64,000 nt of DNA from Smittia aterrima (Eukaryota; Arthropoda; Insecta; Diptera; Chironomidae): assembly GCA_033063855.1 (NCBI GenBank), contig CP093831.1, positions 10,912,001 to 10,976,000 on the forward strand. The letters are read 5' to 3'. The first letter of the stretch is position 1; the number at the start of each line of letters is the position of its first letter. The translations under genes were made by a program, and so were the position numbers. Positions 1 through 12,100 of the stretch are shown in pieces. Below the pieces are notes generated by a model, which searched no databases, was not told the origin of the DNA, and worked only from the letters and a program-made list of their open reading frames with translations.

Positions 1-155
1 TTCGCCATTGCAATTAATTCAACGACTCGATTCAGTGATTTCCTTTAAATGTTATCGAAACATAAAATTTTATTTTGTGACATCGGAGATTAACAAAATT
101 TTAAATCTGAAGTTCAAGCATGACGAGTTCAAGCAGATAATCCTAAGCAGCAGTC

Positions 156-1593
156 ATGAATCAATTTCTCGCGGTCAATGTCTTTATTATAATTTTTCAC
201 TTAGTCCTAAGTAACAAAATTCATGCTTGTGATGTTAATGAAATATTTGTACATAAGCAAATATGTGAGTTGGACCAAGAGTTCAATGATCCTATTTTCA
301 TTCTCTATTCAGTTAATCCTGTTGAAGGATTCAACTTACGGCGCGATGTTTATCTTCGAATGGCAATTTTCTTAAAGAAACTTAGAAACATTAAGGAATA
401 CTCAAATGCACAGCTGGTTCTTAGTCCTTTTCATCATTTGTATCATTGGAAATCTCATTTCCGCCAATCGAACATATTTTGGAATCATTTCTTCGACCTC
501 GACAGTCTCAAGCTGTTCACGAACGTCATTGACATGTGGGAGTTCTTTGATATCATTCATAAAACCAGCGGCAGACAAACAGTTGACATCAGTGAAGTTT
601 ACGTGCTGCAGCAATACGACTCGATGTTCGAGAATGGAATATTTGTTGATAAGTTCGATGAGATCTCTTGCCAACGAAACGAATACGACAACTATCACTT
701 TCTCGAGTACTTTAACATCACTGAGAAGACAATTACTTGTCTTCGATTTCAAGGAAGTGCTTCGTTGCTTGTCAAAGTTCTTGAAGAATACAAAACAAAA
801 CTTCACACTCCTGGAACACCAAGAGTCGTTCTCTTCGCAGTGAGTTCAAATAAATTGTTCAAGATCTCTTGAATTCAAATCTTTTCTCAACAGCATGCCG
901 AGACAGCTCTTCATGATTTCTTCGGCGATGATGAATATTGGAGAGCAAGGAGATCAATGCGATTCAACAATTATCTTCAATCGATTGCAACTGCTTACAG
1001 ATACGAGTTCCTTAGATCAACGAATGAGAAAGATCTCATTAAACGACCAAACCTGTGGACAGAAGAGAAGGTAGAATGTAAATTTAAAACGGTAAGAGAA
1101 AATGAACAATTTTAAATTCTCTTTGTAGCCATATCGCGGTGCTCTTGGTGGTGAATATTTATGCGTTCACATGAGACGAGCAGATTTCATTTATGGACGA
1201 GAAGGACAACTTCCTTCTTTGCGCAGCACAGCAAACCAAATTAAACGAACTCTGGTCGAGCTTGGACTTCACAAAGTTTATCTGTCAAGCGACTGTTCTG
1301 GCTCGGAATTCCATGACATCAAAACAATGCTCAGAGGTGTTAACTTATACAAATTTAAACCTCCTTGGGAATATCACGTGCAACTTGCTGATGGCGGACT
1401 AGCTGTCATTGACCAGATCATTTGTTCTCATGCTCGTTGGTTCATTGGGACGTTTGAGTCGACATTTACTTACAGAATATACGAGGAACGTGAAATCCTT
1501 GGCTTTCCACAAGAAACAACGTTCAACACACTCTGCAAGAGAGATGACTTGGTCGATTGCAATAGAAACTCAGTTTGGCCAATTAGATTTTAA
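156..1593 (+). CDS. POFUT2: GDP-fucose protein O-fucosyltransferase 2 (POFUT2)
   Basis: Three exons, 156-839, 894-1091 and 1129-1593, join in phase to give 448 residues, close to the usual length of about 430. The enzyme transfers fucose from GDP-fucose to Ser/Thr in folded thrombospondin type 1 repeats inside the endoplasmic reticulum. A hydrophobic N-terminal segment (residues about 1-22) fits a signal peptide. The family signature NPVEGFNLRRDVYLRM lies near residues 53-68 and contains the conserved Glu and Arg-Arg of the GDP-fucose site. HMRRADF in exon 3 corresponds to the donor-binding HxRRxDF motif. FIGTFESTFTYRI followed by EEREILG near the C terminus is the third conserved block. Introns are 54 and 37 bases, the second at the lower limit for splicing. 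The start is the first ATG followed by a signal peptide. No ER-retention signal is visible at the C terminus (ends WPIRF). The assignment is secure; the exact second junction is slightly less so. Confidence 0.93.
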
Positions 1594-2666
1594 AAAATTG
1601 GGATTAGAACTTTTTTTGTGACGTTAGCGGCGATAAATTCTTAAAGTTGTGGCTTAAATTTGAAAACGAAATAAATTTGAATGAAAAAAAAAATTAAAAA
1701 CCAATCGATTCATTTATTAAGTGAGCTTTATTGAAACATTTTTAAACTTGATAATTTACTTTGCCTAACACGAAATAAAATTTTCTTAAAATTGGGATGT
1801 CTTGAGCAATTTTTTTTTGTTTCTTATCAACTTTTCCAGCTTTCTCATCCGAATTCAAGCAAGAGGCGGTTTTAAACTTTTAAGATTAAGTGAAGGTATT
1901 GCTTGCGAAACTTTGCAAATAGAAATGATTGTTATCACAGAATCAACAAAAAGGATTTTAAAATTTCTTTGATTAAGTAAGCTTTTAATATTTTTTGTGA
2001 GTTTATACCCGTAGCATGAAAAGTTTAGTTCTAGGATGGTCCTCCACATTGGAGTGATTAAAGCGTTGCACAAGAAAGTGTCGCGTTTCTAAGGTTTGCT
2101 CTAAAAGTATTTTCTTTCTGTTTGATCCACTAGTTCAATGTTTGTTAAGGTGCGCTAAGAGCTTTCGGACATTTTAAAAGTTCAAATTTAAACTAAAATC
2201 GTATTTATCTGATTTTCAGTCTTAAGGCAGGGCTGGACACTTAGATTGAAGAGATTCCTCTTAAATATTTTACTTATCATCTCCTTAATGAGATGCAAAC
2301 ATATTTTTTACTGAACTGTAAGCCGTTTCTTAATTTAAAAGACATTTGCTGTTTGGAAAGCAAAATTAGATCAATGAACACCGTTTGAAGAATGATTTAA
2401 AATAAGTTTAACATTTCTAGATCAATTAGAGATTGTCCTTAAGCTAATTAAAGAGTCACTTCACTGATTAGTGTCTGAAGATGCTTCTACGAATATTTAA
2501 TCTAATAATTAGTTTCTCAATGAGTTTAATAGCGATTTGAATAGTGCGCAGGGTCGATTCTTATACTTCCACTAGTTCAAGTAAAAGCAAATCAGCTACA
2601 ATCCAAACGATGTTCTCTTTAAAAGCTTCTCAACTCAGTTAACTAATGGAAACAGGCATAAAACTA
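1594..2666. other. Convergent intergenic stretch, 3' untranslated regions
   Basis: This lies between the stop of POFUT2 and the stop of the receptor gene on the other strand. An AATAAA polyadenylation signal for POFUT2 is at 1670-1675, followed by an A-rich run. I see no coding exon, RNA gene or repeat in the rest. Confidence 0.6.
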
Positions 2667-5600
2667 TTAGTCGCTAATATTATCAACAATCGCTGAATTC
2701 TCTGATGGATGGACGATTCTCTTTTGTCTTGTGAATCGGCTTGAAGTTGATTTTTGTTCAGAATCTTTTGATGATGATCCTAGAAGTGGAGATGTGACTG
2801 AAGTCGATTCAAGGTCGCTATCGTCATCTACATCTCCAATGTATTTGGACTTGCCTCGCTCCTTTAAAGCTTGCTCCAGGCGACGGAGAAATCTGCAAAG
2901 AGAATTCAATCCACTAGTTGTCAATATTTAAGGACAGCAATGGACAATATTTACCTTATTTGATTGCTGATAGCCTTCATTCGACTGACTTTCTTCCCAC
3001 CAGGGACACTTCCGATGACGTTTCTCTTCTGTTGATCTGGCTTCTGTCCACACTTTACGTTAATAACAATAATGAAGTTTTAATATCATTGGATGAATTG
3101 AAAAAAGAGTCTACTTTGTTGCTACAACTACCTTCTACTCGGATGACGAGAGAGATGATGATGACTGTGATTTGTTATTGAAAAGTGATTTTAAAATTTG
3201 GAATATACGAGAGTTTTGTGAGTGCTAACTAGTGAATTATATCATACAGACATTTAAACTGAGCTTACTCTTTCCGACTCCGTTTGGTTGTGCTTCATCT
3301 CAATGCTTTCAATTAAACGGTCACGTACTGTAAACGAGATTAAAATTCAACTCACTTGTCTCTCTCTGCAATCATGAAACCGATATTTACATTTCGTCGA
3401 TGGCATTTCCTTTCCTCCGTTGCCTGCAGTAAGTGACTCAGTCGACGATGAACTACTTGGTGTATAACGATACAATCTCCTTTTTGGACTCTTTCTTACC
3501 AAACTTGAAGATTGCTGGTGCTTAGATGTTGATTGATGACTTGTAGACTGAGATGGAATTTCAAGTTGGACGCAGATTTTCTCCTGAAAAATTATTTAAA
3601 AGTTTTCGTCTCTCATGAGTTGTTTAAATGAAATTTCACTCACGTTTGAGACAGAACTTTTTGTAGGCGACGCAGATAAATTAGCTGAAAATGGTCGAAG
3701 CTTTATCTAAATGAATTGTTTTAATTAAATCAAAGACATTACTTGACTTCGTGCTCCTTCTTTCTCTTCGCTTTCCGTTGCTTTTTCTGAGAAAAACCGA
3801 TGCGGTTGATCCGCCCTTTCCATCAGACGATGGGAAGTCGTAAAGTCCATCGGAATCAGTGAAGGGCAGTTGTTGATCCTTCTTGCCATAAAATTGTGGA
3901 GAAAATCTTGCCATCCCAATGTTGCGGTCACTTAGCGGGCTTTCTGATCTTGAAGAAACTGGGGACAGTTTATCGAAACCCAATTCGGATTGAATTACAA
4001 TCGATGGAAGTTGCAATTGAGACATCACCGGTTCATCGATTCTCATTAAACTTTTGCCAGTCTCTAACAATTCTTTTCCAATAAAGACTTCCAAGTCTCT
4101 CGCGCTCTTTATGTCACCGTCTTCAATCTTCTCGTCGATGTGATCTGTGCCAATTCCTTCATCGTTTGATTCAAGAAGTGTCTCGTCTGACAACGTCTCG
4201 GAATCTGATCTCTTTCTAAAACACTCGCTTCCATCTTCATCTTTATTTCTATCCTTGTCGTCAGGTTTCTTCAATATCGACTGAAACCGTCGAGGATTTG
4301 ACGTTGATGGCGTTAGATTTGTTGAGTCCATTTCGCTGTTGCATAGTTTGCTATTTGATCCGCAACGACTTGGACCAGGACTGGCCATGCTTGAATATCC
4401 TGAAGAGCTTAGATTTCCCTCCGATGGCGCTCGATCGCCTCGCGTACACATCGAAAACGGACTTAGATAAGTCATGCCGCTAGAATTCGGCATCAACTTG
4501 TTTGGCATCAAAGAAGCTTTCGATGTGACTGCTGGTGACATGAATTCATTGTCGGACTCAACTTCACTCATGTTCGCTGTGATTGTTATCATCGGTGGGA
4601 CAAATGGAAAATCCAGTGATCCAGGTTTTTCAAATTGCATTAGAAGTCGCTTTTGCTGTTGCTTATTCGGAAAGAGTCCACTTGTCTCTCCTAGACTCGC
4701 TCGTTCTCGTTGCGGTGGCGGCGATCCAGGAATAATCACAACCGGATATCGCTCTTTCGTTGGACTCGGCGTTTGCACAACAAGCTCGGGAATAATTAAA
4801 TCTTTCGGTCTTTGTGGTGACCTCTTGTCTCGTCGCTCTTCAGGCGTTGGCGGGTCGATGTCAATCGAAATTGTTGGCACAGTCATAAACTTTGATTTTC
4901 TCATCGAACATGCTGAGTTTTCACTTGATGTCGTGTAAATTGTAATCGATTCGTTATCAGAATCTCTCACTCTCATCTCGTTGCATGTATCGCTCACAAA
5001 ATTTGGGTTTTTCGACAGGTAATGTTGCTGGAAGGAGTTTAAATGAAAAATTTATTACAAAAGATTTTCTGGAGGGTGAAAGCTTTAGATCAAGAAGTCG
5101 CAGATGTTTATGATATTTCGCATTGAAGTAGTTCAGGGTTAGCACGCAATTAAAGTCTAAAGTCCCGAGCAAACACGACATTACGTCTCAGGAATAATTG
5201 AAGCTAAACTAACAATTGCGAGTTAGCACTGAAGGTTCTCAAGGTTCGTCACGCGAGCTTTAGCCTTCAAATCCTTCAGCATCCTTGCGAGAAACAAACA
5301 TCTGCAGTCTTCTTGATTATCTTGATATTTCTTCTATGTTCATGATATTTGCAACAAACTACGTCATATCTACTCTAGTTCTCAATCACAACATAAAAAA
5401 AATTTGTTCAAGTTACATAGAAAACGTTAGCGGTTACATTTTTGTCATCGTCATCGCTGAAAGCAAAATCTCGAACATGTGACGACTTTGCTATGCGCTG
5501 AGGGCGCGGCATGATAGGAGTGAGAGCAGGAGATGGCATTGGTGTGGGCATTTCCTTGATAGGAGATAGACATTTGGTTATATTTCCAGGTATCTCAAGC

Positions 5601-6109
5601 AATATTGTCGGCGGATGCAGTAAATTCTGAGCTGGAGTTGTTTTATGAGCACTTAGAGCATCCATAACAGGAACTTCAATTGTACTCTGTCTATAGAAGA
5701 CTGGCGAGTCAGGTGCTCCACTTGAAAAGCTGACGGGAGTTGCAATTGACGATGTTGACGATTCGTCGTCTCCCATGTCGTCCTGAGGCGATGATGCTGT
5801 TGGTGTAGAAGATGATGGCGAAAATATAAGAGAAGCAGGCAAGTTTAGTCCAACATTTGAAGAAGCAAAGTTTCGGAACATTGCGAGAATTGAATCTGCA
5901 CTTGACACTTTTGGCCGATTCTTTCTAATATTGTTCTTTAAAGAAAATTCGTGCAATGCTAGCTCGCTACTTGACAGAGAGTCGCTTCCTTGATTTGATG
6001 AGGTGCTATGAGGTGATCTGATGTCATTTGTACAAGGCGATTGTGGAACAGAATTAGCTCTTAATTGAACATCAGTTGGAAGGCTCAACGCACTTGAGTG
6101 GTTGTTACC
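2667..6109 (-). other. Cytoplasmic-tail exons of the receptor
   Basis: The last seven exons encode a long Ser/Pro-rich tail with many SP/TP sites, which are likely phosphorylation targets. Blocks of lower disorder stand out: a segment around NLSSSGYSSMASPGPSRCG, RRFQSILKKPDDK, and the C-terminal stretch SVPGGKKVSRMKAISNQIR followed by FLRRLEQALKERGKSKY, which is probably helical. They are the best candidates for partner-binding motifs. Exons 3644-3684 (41 bases) and 3269-3327 (59 bases) are small. Confidence 0.7.
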
Positions 6110-9100
6110 CTAGAGAGAGTGGGCGAAGGAAAGTTTGTTGTTTTTTCTCGTTAATAAATAATTTTATAATTCAGCAGGTTAATTAACTCACATCAATATC
6201 AGTGCCGTGATTAATCTCAGCCGACATTTTACTTAACAGCCGAGCGAATGTAACTTTCTTCTCAAGCTTTGGATCTGACGAAACTTGTCTCGTGAGTTTC
6301 CTTTGCGGTTGTTCGATTGTTGATGACGATGATGGCCTTTCAATAAAAGCAGTTTCTTTGAAATGATTCTCAGAAGAACCCGAAGCGACATTGCGAGCAT
6401 CTTCGGTTTCTGAGAGTTGAATAAGCTCGCCAAGAGTAACCTGATTTAAAATGAAAGGAAATATTTTCACAGCTTTTCGCCTCAACTCAAAATAAATAGA
6501 ATTTATTCATGCCTTGTTGTTTGTGTTTGGTGAAATCAGTTGTTGCAAAATCTTCTTCTTTTCGGCAGCGTTTTTTCGCGTGGGCGTCGAATTGTTGCGC
6601 TTTTTTCTTGGCGAAGGCGAACCTACGTGTGAATTATTTTCTTTAGATGTGATGTTTTCAGGCGGAGGAAATTGAGAAGACATTGCTGAACATTTTGGTA
6701 TTTGGTATTGTTTGGTACAAAGCGAGCAAATAGAGAGAAACATTTATATAGCTCAGATATTTTTTTCCATCAAATAGATACTTCTACTGAAAGAATAGAG
6801 AAATTGATTGCTGGAAATTGAAGCTAAAACACACTAACTACGTTATAGGATAAAGTTACATAGAAATTTCTGGGCATCAGCAGCCACAACACACAAAAAA
6901 AAATGAAGAGTTAGGTCATAGGTTACTCACATCCATCGTGTCAACGGTTTTTTCAGTATTTACAGTTAGGAAAACAGCGGGAAAGTCTTTTTACAAGAAT
7001 GAAAAAGGGGAAAAGCGATGCGATTTGTGCTGTTGTTGGTTAACTTAAATCGAGTACTCCGGGGATGAAATAAAATGAGACGACGTCTGTCAAGCATCTC
7101 TAATAAGTTGAAAGCAGAAAAGTTCTCCAATTTGTACAAAGAGTCAAAAGAATTTATAAAATTAAGGTTCGCCAACATCTGGAAAAGAAATCTTTCCAAA
7201 TATTTCCATCGAAGACTTTTCAAGCGAACCCAATTCATAAAACCTCAGGAAAGTGCATTAGAGAAGTGAAAAGTGTGACAGAATGAAAACACATTAAATG
7301 CGAGCCTAGCTTACGTCGAGGAAGTGGCATCAAGAGATCATCTAGTGAGAAGGTTCGTGCAGTCGAACCTCCTTGTGGGGGTTGAGGGCTGCTGAGGCTT
7401 AAAAGTGACGGTTTTCTTATACCCAAACGACCAAAAATAGACTTTTGTGTTCCCGGCGTCGTCACAATTGCTTGAGTCGATCCTGATTGCATAAGTGAGT
7501 TGTTGGCAGCCCCAGCCACTTGAAGTTGCTCTCGTAACGATATGTGATGATGATGTCTTAGATGAGCAGCTGTTGTAATCAGAAAATTCACTTAAACCTT
7601 ATGAAATTAATTACGGGAAATGTTCAATCTTTACGTCTGTTTCTATCAGCTTCTTCCTGCAACAACTTTTCAATTTTCTCCGGGAAATGTCTCTTGGCAC
7701 ACCAAACCAGTCCAATCACAGCCAGCACGACAAACACGGTAATGAGGCCAAGCCAAAAAGGCTCTTGAAGCATTCTCTCTGACAACGGTCGATAAGGGAT
7801 TCTCATTCTTTTCTCGCATTTCAGGCCCTCGAACCAAGCGAAGCATCTAAAGTAATTAGTTTCATGTTTTATTGCACAAGAGAGATTTCTAACTTTATCC
7901 GCGTAACTGCGGAAGCTTTATCATTTTTGACGTTTCGCTTACCTGCATGTATATCCTCCGTTCTTCTCAATGCATTCGCCTCGTCCCTCGCACGGATTTT
8001 CACTGCAGGGCTTCTGCCGTTGATCGCATGTCAGGCCGAGATAACCAGTTTGACAAATGCACTGAGGAGAGAGAAAATATTTTGAAACTATTCGATAAAA
8101 TATTCAAACAGCTTGGGCTAGTCAGCCGCAAAAGTCTTTTCATTTCATTTAAATTCATTTGGTTTGGAAATATTTGGGGAAATCATAGAAATGGAATTTC
8201 AAACCTTGAAACTGCTGTTGGTCAGTTCACACGTTCCAAAGACGCAAGGATCAAGTTCACACATGTTGAGACCACAAAATCTTCCGGTGAAATGTCCTTT
8301 GCACTGGCACATCTGTCGTTTGCCGGCAACAATGCATTTCCCTTCGTTGTTACAAGGATTTGGTTGACATGACTCAACCCACTCGTCAGAAGTTGAGAGC
8401 AGTTTCAGTTTGTAGTTGATGTCTGTTGAATAAATATTTTAGTTGATATGAAGATTAAAACAGAAAAGAGAAGCTTTTACCAGGTTGTACTCTAATCGTT
8501 GCATTCAAAAGTCCAAGCTGACTGTTTGTTGACGAGCGTTGACGAATGTGAATCGTATTCAGATAAGAAGTGATGAAAATAGCTGCTTTCTGTTGCTCGC
8601 CTTGTTTGTTCGCTCGACACAAAAGCCAGTACGTTCCATTATTGTCAGCATATTTGTCTATAACCTTTGTAGATAGAACACATAATACTTCAATCAGTCT
8701 ACTTAAACAAAAAATTTCCAAACCTCAACAGATGATCCGTCGTCACATGTTTGTTCACCAAACTTCATTCCATGAAGCTCAACAGAGAAAACATTTCCCA
8801 ACGGAACCGAAAGATGTTGCGTAAAGTTTATAGACGGTGGCATCGTATGCGGATGATTAAGGTGGAAAAGGTTACCGACCGTAGCGTTCGTAAGTCTCAA
8901 TATGCGACTCTCTACATTTTGAAACACTTTGATGGGAGATACAAAAAATCGTGATGATAATTGAAAGGACCAAAACAAACTTTGCTTAACTCACTGGTTC
9001 GGAATGAAAGTTTGAAGCCTTTTCCTCTGGGATTTGATCCCGTTCGTAAAACTACTTTAACTTTATCGTTTCGGCTCAAGAAGACACCATCTGCAATGTT

Positions 9101-12100
9101 TTTCGCATCGGTAAACGGCTTCAACAGATTATCCTCTCCCAAGTCCAGTAAAACTTCCGCGTCGTGAATTATATCGAAGTCATTGAATTCAATCCAAATC
9201 TTTCGTCCCTTGGGTGCTTGAACTGTAAACGTGCAATTCAAGTTGTGAAGAAGAAAGTGAGGAAAATTAGGGCTCGTCAGCGTTCCCTCGCGAGACGTAA
9301 ACGTTTGACCGGGACACGCAGAAATATCGATCGAACGCCACATCGCCGAGAATCCTTCGCCAGAAATTGAATGGTCGGTGAAAAAGTTGAAATAGATTTC
9401 GTTTGATGTCGAAACGAAGTCAAACTTCGACATATCACCTTCGTGTAGACCACACAGTCGAATGTAGGGTTGAAAAGAAGGCGAAGTCTCAGTTAATGAC
9501 GAGCTTTTGCTTTCAACTTTACTTCGTTTGTTCAACAAATGAATTTTCCTTTCATCTCCATAGAGCATTTCATCATCCTCATTACGATAATCTAATAACT
9601 CGTCCTCTCGTTTCAAAACGCTTTTATCATTGAAGTTAGTTTCAAAGTCATTATAGAACTTCATATCCTGAATGCTTACGTAGTCGTAGAGACACTCGTG
9701 CTGTTGTTCAATGTCGAGTTTTTGAAATTGCACAACTATCCGAAACTTTTCCGGAACAATAATCTTCGTCCAGTAGTTCAAGTTCGGGGAGTACGGGTTT
9801 GGATAGTTTGGTGATGTCATTCGTCCTTCGATTCCGGTGATTGTCTGATTTTGAATGAGGACATTGTCGCTTCGGCTTTTCTTGCAAACGTAGCCTCCCG
9901 TGTACGTACATTTTTGATAAGTCCAGAAGAAGTTTGATGGGATCATTGAACTTGATGAGACTTTCCATTGTAAGGCTAAGCACACATCGTCTGCTATGGA
10001 ACTTGATACTTTCTCTTCGCCCATGAACCATCCTGAGTAAGTAACTTTCGTTCCGTCAGTCCATTCCATAAATTGCCCAGATCTCTTATACTCAGCGCCC
10101 AGCCAATATAACGTGCTCGGGTTGTAGTCTTGATTTGCTTTTATCGTTGAGATGATAAATCTGTAAACGAAAATAAATTTCCAATTTTATCGATAAATTT
10201 TTATTTAGTTCAAGGTTAATCACCGTTGTTCTTCAAGCGTCGAGACCGACGATAATTGCGCTCCCATACTGTGACAGATTTTCTGTGCCACAACCCATTC
10301 GACTTCCGGAAAGGAAACGACCAAATAGCAAGAATCGTTGAATAATTTAAGGTGCTCGTCTATGCATTCAGATGCGGCTATTTGAGAATAAATAAGAAAT
10401 TAATAATTTTCCGTGCTCCCCATGCAAAAAAAATGAACAGGGAAAAAAAGGTTTGGACACTCACCACGCAACTCGAGATTGTCTGGAATGGAAATGAATC
10501 GAGAAATAATTAATGATTCTCGAAATATGAATAAGTGAAACGAACCTCGCTCGAGTAAAACTCTCGCCTTGAAGCCGCTGAAGTGATAAGAGTAGTCGGA
10601 TGAGAAACGGATTCCAATTAAGTTTCCTTTCGTTCTGTATCTTAGAAGCTTCAACTTTGAGCTCCAGTCACCACACATTCTCCTTGGCACTTGATTGTTT
10701 AAGCTTGGAGCTGGAGCGAAGACATTGTAAGTGACATTCGACGGTTGTAGAATTAATTTTGTTGATTTCTGCGACCCAGAATTAGAATGATCGAACGAAA
10801 TGTCATTGTTGTTCATGTCGTGCTTTAACGTTTTCTTGTTTTTCCTCAGAGAACCGTGGAAATGTCTTGCGGTTACATTTCTGGCTTGAATTTGAGTCGT
10901 CGTCGGTTCGAAAATCTCTAGATAATCGTATAAACATTGCGGTTCATGCTCCAAAACAAATTCTTCAAACTCAATCAAAACCCTGAATCCGATGGGAGCC
11001 ACGACAAATGTTACGCAATTCATGTTTTCAGAGTAAGACCGTGGAAACCCTGGGCTGGTCAGGATTAACTTTGTTTTCTCTTGAGAAAGATAAATCGTTT
11101 GGTTGCAGTCGTCTTTCTCGTAATTGTTGACAGGTTCTTTGAAAAAGAAATGAAATTTCCTGTCGCTCAGAGAGCAAAAAACTATCAAATCAATTACTTA
11201 CGGTCTACGACTGACCGCTCACAAATAAAGGAATTCTTCGTGAAGCAGTCTCGGTCGTTCCACATGAACGATTCTGTTAGGAATGAGCTTGATGACGAAG
11301 GTTGATTGTAGTTTCTCCGAATCTCTACGCAATCCTGATTACTGAAGCCATCGTCGTTCGGTTGCTTATTGTAATTCTGATGGTTCTTCCATCCAGGAAA
11401 CCAATCTAGTTGCAAAAATATGTCACGAGTCAGCTTTGAAACAATATAAATTGAAGTCTTACTTAGATACGAGAAGGGAAGTCCATCCGTCCAACGGAAA
11501 TCCCCTTCGAAGTGCTTGTCGCTAGCTCCGATCCAGAATGACATTTTGTCATTGAAGTACGGACTGAGATGATAAATAACTCATAGAGAAATATTTCCTT
11601 TTGTTCATTTTATCTATCTACCTATTCAATAGCATTGCATCGATCAATTGTTGTTCGTTCTCGTTCTGAATCGAAGCCAAATGTCCACTCAGAGTATTGC
11701 AAAAGTTTTCTGCCTCTTGCCACGTTAAGAGTTCATTGAATGTCGACAAACAAAATTGTCCTGCTAATATCCATCCAAAGGCACACTGAGAAACTATCGT
11801 TTCGATTGGTTCCACTGAATACTCTAAACTTAGTTTGTGCTGCTTCGAGCTTTGCGGAAAACTCGTGGCTTGCTTCGTGAATCGAATCAAAAGAACGTTA
11901 TCAGACGACGTCAACGTATATCCTGAATTTCCTGACGATAAACTGGCACATTGATCCCATTTCTCGTTTAAACGATTCACGATTTCAATCAAAATTCCGT
12001 TGCAATACGAAGGCCCACTTGGAAGAGATGAGGAGACATCAGACGTGGAGGATGAGAAATCGTCAATTTTTAAGTCGCTATAGCTAAACTTTTCATCCAC

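Noticed and set aside
402..843. Two open frames of 134-145 codons overlapping POFUT2 exon 1
   Set aside because: They are shadows of the real exon in other frames; only the POFUT2 frame has family motifs.
3300..3400. An exon end at ACAA|GTGAGT (near 3354) for the receptor
   Set aside because: It would leave a 28-base intron and the wrong phase; the GTAAAT donor at 3390 gives a 63-base intron and correct phase.
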